Origin: Dorea sp. CAG:317
Lineage (GTDB): Bacteria > Bacillota > Clostridia > Lachnospirales > Lachnospiraceae
DNA length: 24,426 nucleotides
Assembly (NCBI GenBank): GCA_000433535.1
Contig: FR892665.1
Location: forward strand, 70,905-95,330
Direction of reading: 5' to 3'
Made by a program: the position numbers and the translations under genes
In this document: piece by piece, positions 1 through 8,029 of the stretch
Layout of the letters: the number at the start of each line of letters is the position of its first letter
Position numbering within the stretch: the first letter of the stretch is position 1
Notes under the pieces: model-generated
Databases searched by the model: none
Seen by the model: the letters and a program-made list of their open reading frames with translations, nothing else
What the model was told of the DNA's origin: nothing

Positions 1-744
1 GCGTCTGGAGTAGTGGCAGCGAGGCGTATTTTATCAGGGAAAAATTTTGTTGTTGCGATAGCGGGAGCAATGCTGTTCGGCTTACTAGTTGGGGTGATTA
101 ATGCGGTTTTAATTTCATATTTAGGAGTACCTGCTATTATTGGAACATTGGGAATGATGTTTGTTGTTAGGAGTTTTGAATTGACATTAACTAATGGAGC
201 ACAGCCGCAAATATTATTTACTCTTCCGGCAGAAAGAGTTAAAAATTTTTTCTTTATGGGGCAAGAAAGTGTAGGCCCAATTTCCATATTGATTATACTT
301 ACGATTGTGATTACCCTGGGAATGTTTTTAGTAAAAGAGCGTTCAGTATTCGGAAGACATATGGATGCTTTATGTGGAAACGTTAGATCTTCTCTGTTAG
401 CGGGAATTCATGTACGAAAAGTTTTTGCGGCAACATTTGTAATTAGCGCGTTGTTGGCGGCATGGGCGGGAATCATGCTGGTCTCAAGATCGGGTAATGC
501 TGTGCCAAGAGGAGTGGAAACATATTTGACAGATTGCTTTGTGGCAGTGTATATAGGAACGTTGATATCTGATCGCAATAAATTTAATATAATAGGAAGT
601 GTAATCGGAGCATTATTTGTTGGTTTTACAAGTAATTTTATTACATTGATGGGAATGGGGATTGCTTATAAAAATATTTTTAATGGAATTTTTATTATTT
701 TAGCTGTAGCTTTAGGAGTGCTTAAGAGTAGAACACAGTCATAA
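1..744 (+). CDS. ABC transporter permease, RbsC/BPD_transp_2 type (5' end outside window)
   Basis: Membrane-spanning subunit of an ABC importer of the ribose/galactoside class. The reading frame is open from the first base of the window, so the N-terminus lies upstream. What remains is 247 codons of mostly hydrophobic sequence with about six membrane segments. It has the family's cytoplasmic loop, which in relatives reads like GxNxxAAxxAGI and here contains GNVRSSLLAGIHVRKV, and it ends in a hydrophobic segment plus a short basic tail. The ATPase and binding protein are presumably upstream. An amidohydrolase gene follows after 14 bases and is probably co-transcribed. The substrate cannot be read from the permease; a sugar or polyol is usual for the family. 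The family call is confident, the substrate unknown. Confidence 0.85.
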   Translation, partial: ASGVVAARRILSGKNFVVAIAGAMLFGLLVGVINAVLISYLGVPAIIGTLGMMFVVRSFELTLTNGAQPQILFTLPAERVKNFFFMGQESVGPISILIILTIVITLGMFLVKERSVFGRHMDALCGNVRSSLLAGIHVRKVFAATFVISALLAAWAGIMLVSRSGNAVPRGVETYLTDCFVAVYIGTLISDRNKFNIIGSVIGALFVGFTSNFITLMGMGIAYKNIFNGIFIILAVALGVLKSRTQS

Positions 745-758
745 CAGGAGGATAATTT

Positions 759-1472
759 ATGATGAAAATTGATGCGCATTCACATGTGGGTAAAGGAGCA
801 GCAGTATGGAGTGGACAAGATGTTGTAGATAGAATGAATACTATGGGAGTGGACAAAACAATTATTTTCCCGTTTACAGAAGGGTATTTTAATAATGAGG
901 ATATACTAGGATATGTAGAAGAAAATCCTGAACGTCTAATACCATTTTGTGCTGTGAATCCGTGGAACGGTCAGGAGGCCCTTGATGATTTGGAAGAATG
1001 CTTAAAAAAAGGATTCAAAGGAGTGAAGCTACACCCTACATTATGTGGTTTTCCTTTGAGTAATCAAAAATTGGTGAATCCGATTTTTGAAATCGTACAA
1101 TCCTATGGTGGGGTAGTTATTGTACATGGTTCGGCAGATTTGTATAACTGCCCGTTGGAATTTGATAGAATGGCACGCAGATTTCCACAAGTTCCTCTAA
1201 TAATGGCCCATTGTGGATTTTTCTGGGAATGGGAATTGGCTATAGAGGTGGCGATGGAAAATGATAATTTATATTTGGAAACATCTCGTGTGCCGGGATT
1301 TGAGACAAATAAAATAATTCAAAAGTTAGGAGGAGATAAGGTAATATGGGGAACGGATGGCCCATTTTGCGATTATGAGTGGGAATTTAATAAAATCAAG
1401 CGGTATGCGAATGGAGAAAAAGAGTTTGATAAAATTATGGGAGGTACTATCTTAAGTCTTTTAAAAGATTAA
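759..1472 (+). CDS. Amidohydrolase family protein (Amidohydro_2-like TIM barrel)
   Basis: Predicted cytoplasmic metal-dependent hydrolase or decarboxylase of 237 residues. Metal-ligand candidates are spread as in PF04909 proteins: the N-terminal DAHSHVG (HxH), a lysine in GVKLHP, histidines in VIVHGS and MAHCG, and an aspartate in WGTDGP near the C-terminus. An AGGAGG site at 746-751 sits 7 bases before the ATG; a second ATG follows at once at 762, so the start is uncertain by one codon. The gene lies 14 bases after the ABC permease and before a terminator, so it is the last gene of that operon. It may act on the imported compound or a lactone or acid derived from it. The family is secure; the substrate is not visible. 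Confidence 0.8.
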   Translation: MMKIDAHSHVGKGAAVWSGQDVVDRMNTMGVDKTIIFPFTEGYFNNEDILGYVEENPERLIPFCAVNPWNGQEALDDLEECLKKGFKGVKLHPTLCGFPLSNQKLVNPIFEIVQSYGGVVIVHGSADLYNCPLEFDRMARRFPQVPLIMAHCGFFWEWELAIEVAMENDNLYLETSRVPGFETNKIIQKLGGDKVIWGTDGPFCDYEWEFNKIKRYANGEKEFDKIMGGTILSLLKD

Positions 1473-1510
1473 ATGATATACTTCTTTGAGAAATTTGGTG
1501 AAAGTTCAAA

Positions 1511-1555
1511 AAGGAGCTGAGAATATTAAGTATTTAGTATTCTCAACTCCTTTTG
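1511..1555 (+). terminator. Rho-independent terminator after the amidohydrolase gene
   Basis: A 15-base inverted repeat with one mismatch (arms 1511-1525 and 1538-1552, AAGGAGCTGAGAATA against TATTCTCAACTCCTT) has a 12-base loop and runs into TTTTG. It separates the ABC/amidohydrolase operon from the next operon. Confidence 0.8.
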
Positions 1556-1580
1556 TTAAAAAACAGGAAATTTATTTCAC

Positions 1581-1609
1581 TTGCTATTTTTGAAGAAACC
1601 TTACATAAT
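1581..1609 (+). promoter_or_regulatory. Putative sigma-A promoter for the radical SAM to response regulator operon
   Basis: TTGCTA (1581-1586) and CATAAT (1604-1609) are separated by 17 bases. They lie directly after the upstream terminator and about 45 bases before the radical SAM start. The match is moderate, and no other good promoter is seen before 5662. Confidence 0.45.
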
Positions 1610-1657
1610 GAATTTATCGAATAGTATAGTCAGAAATATCGGGAGAGGTGTTGTGTG

Positions 1658-2473
1658 ATGGGTGAGATACGAAATGTCTATTATCCGCAAAATGAGATGA
1701 ATACAGTATTGCTTCCGGTTGCAACAGGCTGCCCTTACAATCGATGTGCTTTTTGCTCTATGTATAAGGATGAAATATATCAGGAAGTGCCGATTCAAGA
1801 GATAGAGCAGGAACTAATGAATGGAGATCCATATACGGAACGTATATTTTTGACAGGTGCGGATCCGCTGGCTGTTGGATATGACAGAATGTTCCGTATC
1901 TTGAAGCTGATTGCAAAATACTTCCCTTATTGCGGATGTGTGGCAGCGTATGCATCTGTGAGAAGTCTCAAGAGGTACTGTGTGGAAGAGCTTGAATCGC
2001 TTCATAGAGAAGGACTCAGACTTCTCTATGTCGGATTTGAAACAGGGGATGATGAAGTGCTGACTTTTATGAAAAAGGGAAATACAGCGGAAGAAGCAGT
2101 GCAGCAAGGTCGGAAATTAGCTGAGGCGAATCTGATGTTTAACGCAATTATCATGTATGGAATTGCCGGAAAAGGTAAGTCTGTGAGAAATGCAAAACTG
2201 ACAGCAAAGATGTTGAATCAGTTAAATCCGAGGAAGATTATTACAATGAATCTCACTGTTTTTCAAGGAACCGAATTGGCTCATCTTGTAGAAAAACAGG
2301 AATTTGTCGAAGCCGGTGTAAGAGAAAAAAGAGACGAGATAAAAGTTCTGATCGAGAATCTGGATGTCGGAAAAAAGGTGGAGTTTGATACAACTCATGC
2401 AACGAATCTTGTGAAATTGCAGGGATGGCTTCCTGAACAGAGAGAAGAATTTATAGAAAAACTGGAGGATTGA
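1658..2473 (+). CDS. Radical SAM protein with a CX4CX2C cluster motif
   Basis: Radical S-adenosylmethionine enzyme of 271 residues in the Elp3/MiaB/B12-radical-SAM-like fold group. The iron-sulfur ligands are C25, C30 and C33 in GCPYNRCAFC, with four residues rather than the usual three between the first two cysteines. After it come GADPLAV, in the position of the SAM-binding GGEP-type segment, and LYVGFETGDDEVL, a typical barrel strand of the family. GTG at 1655 could also start the protein; ATG 1658 is preferred, with GGGAGAGG at 1641-1648. Two bases separate its stop from the alcohol dehydrogenase start, so the genes are surely co-transcribed. The protein is short, with no extra cluster domain. 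The reaction is unknown; the fold assignment is firm. Confidence 0.8.
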   Translation: MGEIRNVYYPQNEMNTVLLPVATGCPYNRCAFCSMYKDEIYQEVPIQEIEQELMNGDPYTERIFLTGADPLAVGYDRMFRILKLIAKYFPYCGCVAAYASVRSLKRYCVEELESLHREGLRLLYVGFETGDDEVLTFMKKGNTAEEAVQQGRKLAEANLMFNAIIMYGIAGKGKSVRNAKLTAKMLNQLNPRKIITMNLTVFQGTELAHLVEKQEFVEAGVREKRDEIKVLIENLDVGKKVEFDTTHATNLVKLQGWLPEQREEFIEKLED

Positions 2474-2475
2474 AA

Positions 2476-3516
2476 ATGCTTGCCTACACGTATAAGGAAC
2501 AAGGGAAATTTATTTTGGAAGAAAAGGAGAAACCAAAACTTCAAGGTGAACAAGATGCAATTGTGCGTGTAACTCTTGCCAGTATTTGTTCCAGTGATCT
2601 TCATATTAAGCATGGAGCGGTTCCAAGAGCGGTTCCGGGAATTACAGTTGGACATGAAATGGTAGGAGTTGTAGAGGAAGTAGGGGACAATGTTACGAAA
2701 GTAAAACCGGGAGACAGGGTAACTATAAATGTAGAAACTTTTTGTGGAGAATGTTTTTTCTGCCGGAATGGATATGTGAATAATTGCACGGATGAAAATG
2801 GCGGATGGGCGCTAGGATGCAGAATTGACGGAGGGCAGGCGGAATATGTCCGTGTTCCATATGCGGATCAGGGATTAAATAAGATTGCAGAGTCTATTTC
2901 AGATGAAGAAGCATTGTTTGTAGGAGATGTGTTGGCAACCGGATTCTGGGCGGCTAGAATATCGGAAATTACAAAGAATGATACGGTTGTGATTATCGGA
3001 GGAGGACCGACTGGAATTTGTACGCTTTTATGCGTGATGCTAAAAGCTCCTGAAAAGATAATTATGTGTGAAGTCGATCCGGAGAGGATCACGTTTGTGA
3101 AAGAACATTATCCAGAGGTACTTGTGGTAAATCCAGAAGAAACAGATGTGGAAGTGTTTGTGAAAGAACACAGCAGGCATGGAGGAGCTGATCGCGTACT
3201 GGAGGTTGCAGGAGGTAATTCTACTTTTGAGTTAGCATGGAAAGTGGCAAGACCAAATGCGATTGTAACGGTTGTTGCGCTCTACGAAGAAGGGCAGAAC
3301 TTTCCGCTTCCGCAGATGTACGGAAAAAATCTGATTTTCAAAACAGGCGGAGTAGATGGATGTGACTGTGATGAAATTTTGAAATTAATTGAGGAAAAGA
3401 AGATTGATACGACACCGCTAATCACACATACGTATTCATTGCAAGACATTGATGAAGCGTATGATATATTTGAAAATCGCAAAGATCATGTGATTAAAAT
3501 TGCAATACGTCCATAG
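2476..3516 (+). CDS. Zinc-dependent alcohol/polyol dehydrogenase (MDR family)
   Basis: Medium-chain zinc dehydrogenase, 346 residues, NAD(P)-dependent oxidation of an alcohol or polyol in the cytoplasm. Visible marks are the catalytic zinc ligands C38 (SICSSDLH) and H60-E61 (GHEMVG), the structural zinc cysteines C90, C93, C96 and C104 (CGECFFCRNG..NNC), and the Rossmann glycine motif GGGPTG at about residue 173. The family's usual length is about 345-350. ATG 2476 is chosen over an upstream TTG because GGAGG at 2464-2468 is 7 bases away. It follows the radical SAM gene by two bases and precedes the sensor kinase by ten. Substrate could be an alcohol, threonine or a sugar alcohol; the sequence does not decide. 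Confidence 0.88.
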   Translation: MLAYTYKEQGKFILEEKEKPKLQGEQDAIVRVTLASICSSDLHIKHGAVPRAVPGITVGHEMVGVVEEVGDNVTKVKPGDRVTINVETFCGECFFCRNGYVNNCTDENGGWALGCRIDGGQAEYVRVPYADQGLNKIAESISDEEALFVGDVLATGFWAARISEITKNDTVVIIGGGPTGICTLLCVMLKAPEKIIMCEVDPERITFVKEHYPEVLVVNPEETDVEVFVKEHSRHGGADRVLEVAGGNSTFELAWKVARPNAIVTVVALYEEGQNFPLPQMYGKNLIFKTGGVDGCDCDEILKLIEEKKIDTTPLITHTYSLQDIDEAYDIFENRKDHVIKIAIRP

Positions 3517-3526
3517 GAGGATCTCG

Positions 3527-4810
3527 ATGGATACAAGAATAAAAGAAAGAACAATAAAATGGAAGCAGACCATAATTTTTAGTATGTTTGTATTGCTTGC
3601 GGCACAGATTAATTTTGATATTTTCACTACATATTTTCGAGTGTCTCTTGGAATTATTATGATTCCGATTCTTATTTTTTTATTTCAGAGGATTCCGCTT
3701 CTTCCGGTAACGGTACTGTCAGGCATCGGGGTCTGGCTGTCACGAGCTTTGTTTTCGGGGGTGCAGAATGGATTTGCCGGACAGGAGTTGTGGAACTATT
3801 TTCCGGAATTAGTTTTTTACCTGGTGTATGGCTTTCTTGTCTGGTTCTATTTTCGGAAGAAGGATTATAAAATACAAGGATGGAAAAGTTATTGTTTTCT
3901 GCTTCTGGCAGACTACTGTGCTAACTTTTTTGAATTGTTTCTGAGGTTGCAGGGGGACGCTCTGACAATGAAATTGCAGAGCAAAATTTTACTGATTGCT
4001 CTGATTCGTACAGTTTTGTTGTGGGTAATACTGACCGGCCTTGGAAGTTATAAATTGGAGCTTTTGACACAAGAGCATGCAAGCAGATATCAGCGGCTTC
4101 TTCTTTTGATCTCAAAATTAAATGGCGAGGTAATCTGGATGAAAAAGAATACGGAGCTGATTGAAAAGACGATGGAGCTTTCATACAAATTATTTTCTGA
4201 GATGCAGAAGCAGAATGTGGATAGAGAATTATCGCAGACGGCGCTTGCAGTTGCAAAAGATATCCATGAGATCAAGAAAGAGTATATGCTGATCTTAAGG
4301 GGCATTTCAGAGGCTATGGATTTGAACCTTCAAGATGGAAGTATGTCCTTGTCAGATATCCTTACAGTTATGGAGACAACGCTCCAACAGGCGGCAGCAG
4401 AACAAGGTAAGAAGCTGACATTTGCGAAAGAATATAAGACAAATATTATGACAGATAAACATTATTTTCTGTTATCGATTTTTCGAAATCTTTTCACCAA
4501 TGCATTGGAGGCAAATGAAACAGGAGAAGTCACATTGAGATTTACGCAATGGGAAGAGGGACAGGAGGATTGTTTCTCTATTTGTGATGATGGTCCGGGA
4601 ATTCCCAAAGAGAATATTCCAAACATTTTCACACCCGGATTTTCGACAAAAATTAATTTCTCTACAGGGGAGATTAATCGAGGGCTGGGACTCAATCTTG
4701 TAAAAGATATGATTGAAAATCAATTTCACGGGAAGATTACCGTAGAGTCGGTTCCCGGACAGACAACGTTTTTGATTCGTATTCCGAAAATACAGTTGGA
4801 GGTGGACTAA
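3527..4810 (+). CDS. Sensor histidine kinase, GlnK/YcbA-like
   Basis: Membrane sensor kinase of 427 residues. About the first 180 residues hold five or six hydrophobic segments with little extracellular sequence. A short linker then leads to the dimerisation helix with the likely phospho-histidine H247 in AKDIHEIKKEY. The ATPase domain has an N box (RNLFTNALEAN), G1 (DDGPGIP), F box (FTPGFSTK) and G2 (RGLGLNL). The partner regulator starts on the base after its stop codon and has a YcbB domain, the pairing seen for Bacillus GlnK-GlnL. AGGAGG at 3515-3520 is 6 bases before ATG 3527. By analogy the signal could be glutamine or another small nutrient, but the membrane part is not conserved enough to say. 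Confidence 0.88.
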   Translation: MDTRIKERTIKWKQTIIFSMFVLLAAQINFDIFTTYFRVSLGIIMIPILIFLFQRIPLLPVTVLSGIGVWLSRALFSGVQNGFAGQELWNYFPELVFYLVYGFLVWFYFRKKDYKIQGWKSYCFLLLADYCANFFELFLRLQGDALTMKLQSKILLIALIRTVLLWVILTGLGSYKLELLTQEHASRYQRLLLLISKLNGEVIWMKKNTELIEKTMELSYKLFSEMQKQNVDRELSQTALAVAKDIHEIKKEYMLILRGISEAMDLNLQDGSMSLSDILTVMETTLQQAAAEQGKKLTFAKEYKTNIMTDKHYFLLSIFRNLFTNALEANETGEVTLRFTQWEEGQEDCFSICDDGPGIPKENIPNIFTPGFSTKINFSTGEINRGLGLNLVKDMIENQFHGKITVESVPGQTTFLIRIPKIQLEVD

Positions 4811-5662
4811 GTGAAATTCTATTTGATCGATGATGACCAGAACATCATTAATATTTTAAAGTTGATCATTCAAAACCGCAATCTGGGGGAAATCTGCGGG
4901 ACAAGTCTCAATGCAGAAGATGCAATGGATGATTTGAAATATGTACAGCCGGATATTGTGATCGTAGATTTGCTTATGCCGGTTATGGATGGAATTACAT
5001 TTGTGAAGCAGGCTTCAAAGCTTTATCCGGAACTTGTATTCATTATGCTGTCCCAGGTTGCCGCAAAGGATATGATTTCTTCTGCGTATGAAAGCGGGAT
5101 TGAGTTCTTTATTCAGAAGCCGATCAACAGTATTGAGGTGGAAAATGTAATTAAGAAGGTTGTAAAAAACCTGACGATGCAAAGAACGTTGACGGAGATG
5201 CAAAGTCTCTTTATGAATCAGATGCAGGAAATTCTTCCGCAAGAACCAAGCAAGACTGTGCAGGAAGATGCACATATTGAACGGGTAAAGGACATTTTAC
5301 AGAAATTGGGTGTCATTGGGGAAATCGGAAGTAAGGATATTGTCAGTATCGTAGATTATATGATCACGAATCGTGATACCGTTGCGGACGCTACTTTAGT
5401 GGAGCTTTGCAGTAAATTTACAGATAACCCGAAGTCTATGGAGCAAAGAATCCGAAGGACGGCAAACAGTGCGATGGTGAATCTGGCGAATCTTGGAATC
5501 GAAGATTATTCTAACGATACATTTATTGAGTATTCGAACACACTGTTCAACTTCGAGCAAGTGCGCAGAGAGATGGATTACATCAGAGGAAAAGAGCCAA
5601 AAGGGGGAAATGTGAAAATTAGGAACTTTTTAAATGCTCTTGTATCTTATTGTTACAAATAG
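4811..5662 (+). CDS. Response regulator with YcbB (GlnL-type) output domain
   Basis: DNA-binding response regulator of 283 residues. The receiver domain (about 1-125) has the acidic pocket D7-D9, the phospho-acceptor D53 (IVIVDLLMPVMDG) and a lysine in FIQKPIN. The output half (about 155-283, containing QRIRRTANSAMVNLANLG) matches the YcbB/GlnL domain rather than an OmpR or LytTR domain. It starts with GTG at 4811, immediately after the kinase TAA; GGAGGTGG at 4798-4805 inside the kinase gene supports this. The likely target is the membrane transporter gene 155 bases downstream, which has a phased direct repeat in front. The family call is strong; the target is inferred from position and from the direct-repeat sites known for Bacillus GlnL. 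Confidence 0.88.
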   Translation: MKFYLIDDDQNIINILKLIIQNRNLGEICGTSLNAEDAMDDLKYVQPDIVIVDLLMPVMDGITFVKQASKLYPELVFIMLSQVAAKDMISSAYESGIEFFIQKPINSIEVENVIKKVVKNLTMQRTLTEMQSLFMNQMQEILPQEPSKTVQEDAHIERVKDILQKLGVIGEIGSKDIVSIVDYMITNRDTVADATLVELCSKFTDNPKSMEQRIRRTANSAMVNLANLGIEDYSNDTFIEYSNTLFNFEQVRREMDYIRGKEPKGGNVKIRNFLNALVSYCYK

Positions 5663-5714
5663 CTTTGGTAATATTTCACAAAAATACGTGATATTTTAAA
5701 GAATGGAATAATTT

Positions 5715-5754
5715 TTTGAACAAAATTGATACCGTTTGAAACTTTTTGAAACTT
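5715..5754 (+). promoter_or_regulatory. Phased direct repeats, candidate response-regulator operator
   Basis: TTTGAAACTT occurs twice head to tail (5735-5744 and 5745-5754). A third TTTGAA lies at 5715-5720, exactly 20 bases before the first, so all three face the same side of the helix. A TATATT at 5761-5766 is the only -10-like element nearby and lacks a well-spaced -35. This arrangement fits an activator-dependent promoter for the PTS IIC-like gene. Confidence 0.5.
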
Positions 5755-5817
5755 CATATCTATATTCTTAGCATCGAAGGCAACGTTTATATGAATGGAA
5801 GAATATGAGGTGAAGTT

Positions 5818-6831
5818 ATGTTGACAATTATTTCAGGAGTTGGATTATTATTAGTAACACTGGCAGGTTTTTCGCTTTTTAGTATGAAAGCGCCGAAAGG
5901 CTCTGAGGCAATGTCCGGAATGGCGAATGCAGCAATTGCTTCTTTTTTGATCGAGGCAGTGCACAGTTATATTACAGGGGATTTGATGAATATCGAATTT
6001 TTCAAAACAGTAGGCGCGACATCAGGAAGTCTCGGCGGAGTGGCAGCAGCTATCACGGTTCCGATTGCAATGGGCGGGAATCCAGTGTTTGCTGTAGTTG
6101 CAGGTTTGGCAGTCGGAGGATTTGGAATTCTTCCGGGATTTCTTGCAGGCTATGTCATCGGTTTGATTTCACCGATCATCGAGAAGAAGCTTCCGGAAGG
6201 GTTAAATATTATCGTTGGAGCTCTTGCTATTGCACCACTTGCAAGAATCATTGCTGTTCTTGTTGATCCGGCAGTGAATGCAACACTTGTAAAAATCGGT
6301 GGAACTATTTCAGCGGCAGCGGATCAGTCTCCGATCGTTATGGGATTTTTGCTTGGCGGAATTATGAAAATGATCTGTACTTCACCGCTTAGTTCTATGG
6401 CGCTTACTGCAATGCTTGGGTTAAATGGTCTTGCAATGGGAATTGCGGCGATTGCATGTGTGGGCGGTTCTTTTACAAATGGAATTATTTTCAAACGGTT
6501 GAAACTTGGAGATAAGAGTAACGTGATCGCGGTCATGTTAGAACCATTAACACAGGCGAATATCATTACTGCAAATCCGATTCCGATTTACTGTTCGAAT
6601 TTCTTTGGCGGTGGTCTTGCAGGAATTTCGGCGGCGGCATTTGGAATTATCAATAATGCACCGGGAACAGCATCCCCAATTCCGGGGCTGTTGGCACCAT
6701 TTGCCTTTAACTCTCCACTGAGTGTGGTGGGAGCGCTGATCTTTGCTGTGCTGGGCGGATGTCTCGCCGGATATGTGGGAAGCCTCGTGTTTAAGAAACG
6801 GGTTGAAAAATCTGAGGTCTGCTACGCATAA
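5818..6831 (+). CDS. PTS IIC-like membrane transporter (PTS_EIIC_2 type), stand-alone
   Basis: Integral membrane protein of 337 residues with roughly nine or ten hydrophobic segments, rich in glycine and alanine. Its conserved-looking stretches include MSGMANAAIASFLIEAVHSY, GGNPVFAVVAGLAVGGFGILPGF truncated here for space, and NPIPIYCSNFFGG. These match the PF13303 group of PTS IIC-like proteins. No IIA or IIB domain is fused or encoded nearby, so phosphotransfer-coupled transport is doubtful. GAGGTG at 5807-5812 supports ATG 5818. It is followed by a terminator and preceded by the phased repeats, so it forms its own transcription unit, probably switched by the upstream two-component system. 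The substrate is unknown. Confidence 0.75.
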   Translation: MLTIISGVGLLLVTLAGFSLFSMKAPKGSEAMSGMANAAIASFLIEAVHSYITGDLMNIEFFKTVGATSGSLGGVAAAITVPIAMGGNPVFAVVAGLAVGGFGILPGFLAGYVIGLISPIIEKKLPEGLNIIVGALAIAPLARIIAVLVDPAVNATLVKIGGTISAAADQSPIVMGFLLGGIMKMICTSPLSSMALTAMLGLNGLAMGIAAIACVGGSFTNGIIFKRLKLGDKSNVIAVMLEPLTQANIITANPIPIYCSNFFGGGLAGISAAAFGIINNAPGTASPIPGLLAPFAFNSPLSVVGALIFAVLGGCLAGYVGSLVFKKRVEKSEVCYA

Positions 6832-6883
6832 GTTGGGGCAGTAACCAGTTAACAATATGGAAATCTTTGACTTAGAACGTAAG

Positions 6884-6918
6884 AGAGCGTTGCGTCTTTT
6901 TGAAGCAGCGCTCTTTTT
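6884..6918 (+). terminator. Rho-independent terminator after the PTS IIC-like gene
   Basis: AGAGCGTTGC (6884-6893) pairs with GCAGCGCTCT (6905-6914), with one G-T wobble, and is followed by TTTTT. It lies between two convergent genes. The opposite strand lacks a matching T tract. Confidence 0.75.
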
Positions 6919-6930
6919 GTGTGATGAGAA

Positions 6931-7821
6931 TCAGGTTGAAAGTTTACTTTGCAGTTCTTGGAAAATAGTTTCATATTCTTGAGAAAAGATACTGTCTTTA
7001 TTCCACAGAAAAGTGAAATCATGCATGACCATAAAGTCAGAAAGAGGAATTTGTATAAGTGTTCCTTCTTTTAGTTCTTTTTCAACAGCAGCTTTGTACA
7101 AGAAAGAAATTCCGCAGTCATCCTTTAAAAGTTGTACGATTGTATGGATGTTTTCAATTTCTATCAGGTTTCGAAAATCTTTCATGGACATATTTTTCAG
7201 AGCCAGTGTCTTTGTTAAAATAGCTCTTGTTCCGGAACCGTGTTCTCGGATAATGAGTCGTTCGTCTTTCAGATCATTCAGGCAGTGGATTGGTTTTTCA
7301 AAAACATGGTTTGCAGACGCAACGGCAATGTATTCTTCGGACTTAAAAATTTTTGTTTTGTAATAATCTCCTTGGAAATATCCTTCGATAATAGCAAAAT
7401 CAATAATTCCATCTCTGAGATACGATAGAAGCATCTGTGTATTGCCATATCGTATGTGCAGATCTATATTCGGATGTGCTTTTATAAACCTGGCAAGAGA
7501 AGGAACGATGGTATATTCTCCGATGGTCATTGTCACACCAAAGGTCAGGACCTGTTTGCCTTCAAGACTTTCTCTCATGCGTTTCTTTAATGTATTTTCG
7601 TCATTTCGCATTGTCTCCAATGCAGAACGCAGAATTTCTCCGGCGGGAGTTAAGATAAGCTTTTTCTTGTCTCGAACAAATAAAGGGGTATCATACTTTT
7701 GCTCTAAATATTTTATGTGCTGAGAAACAGCAGGCTGTGTCAGATTTAAATGTTCGGCGGCATGTGTAAAATTCATATAATGACATACGGACAGAAATGT
7801 ATCCATACGAAAATCAAGCAT
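6931..7821 (-). CDS. LysR-family transcriptional regulator (YeiE/CysL-like)
   Basis: DNA-binding regulator of 296 residues. The N-terminal winged helix (about 1-60) carries the typical NFTHAAEHLNLTQPAVSQHI segment, then LFVR and LTPAGE. A periplasmic-binding-protein-like effector domain follows (about 90-290, with LTFGVTMTIGEY and LIIREHGSGTR). AAAGGAGG on the minus strand (7829-7836) is 7 bases before the ATG. It is divergent from a YeiH-type exporter, the neighbour arrangement seen for YeiE/YeiH, where a sulfite-like or sulfur compound is the proposed effector. Four TATCATA heptamers overlap its own promoter, so autoregulation is likely. The LysR call is certain; the effector is inferred from the neighbour. 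Confidence 0.9.
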   Translation of the reverse strand: MLDFRMDTFLSVCHYMNFTHAAEHLNLTQPAVSQHIKYLEQKYDTPLFVRDKKKLILTPAGEILRSALETMRNDENTLKKRMRESLEGKQVLTFGVTMTIGEYTIVPSLARFIKAHPNIDLHIRYGNTQMLLSYLRDGIIDFAIIEGYFQGDYYKTKIFKSEEYIAVASANHVFEKPIHCLNDLKDERLIIREHGSGTRAILTKTLALKNMSMKDFRNLIEIENIHTIVQLLKDDCGISFLYKAAVEKELKEGTLIQIPLSDFMVMHDFTFLWNKDSIFSQEYETIFQELQSKLST

Positions 7822-7857
7822 ATGTGAACCTCCTTTGTCTCAAGTGTAAATAAGATT

Positions 7858-7905
7858 TATCATATTATATCATAAATTAAATTTATCATACTATCAAATA
7901 TCATA
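7858..7905 (-). promoter_or_regulatory. lysR promoter with four TATCATA heptamers
   Basis: On the minus strand TTGATA (7897-7892) and TATGAT (7874-7869) are spaced 17 bases apart, a good promoter for the LysR gene. TATCATA occurs at 7858-7864, 7868-7874, 7884-7890 and 7899-7905, covering this promoter. A degenerate TATCAAA is at 7892-7898. This is a likely LysR binding region. Confidence 0.5.
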
Positions 7906-8000
7906 ATTTTACAAAATGCATATATGAGATTATAGTATATGTGACAACGGTGGCAGATGGAACGATTGCAGCCATTCGTGCGTCAAAATAAAAATAAGAC

Positions 8001-8029
8001 AAGACAGCAAGTAAAAATTACGGTATAAT
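8001..8029 (+). promoter_or_regulatory. Putative promoter of the YeiH-type exporter gene
   Basis: TATAAT (8024-8029) is a perfect -10 element. AAGACA lies 17 bases upstream (8001-8006) and is a weak -35, consistent with help from an activator. The distance to the start codon is 34 bases. Confidence 0.45.

Noticed and set aside
5015..5275. Minus-strand open frame of 86 codons inside the response regulator gene
   Set aside because: No ribosome-binding site or recognisable domain, and the plus-strand gene is certain.
5818..6831. Annotation as a complete sugar PTS permease
   Set aside because: There is no IIA or IIB domain or gene nearby, so only PTS IIC-like membrane protein is supported.
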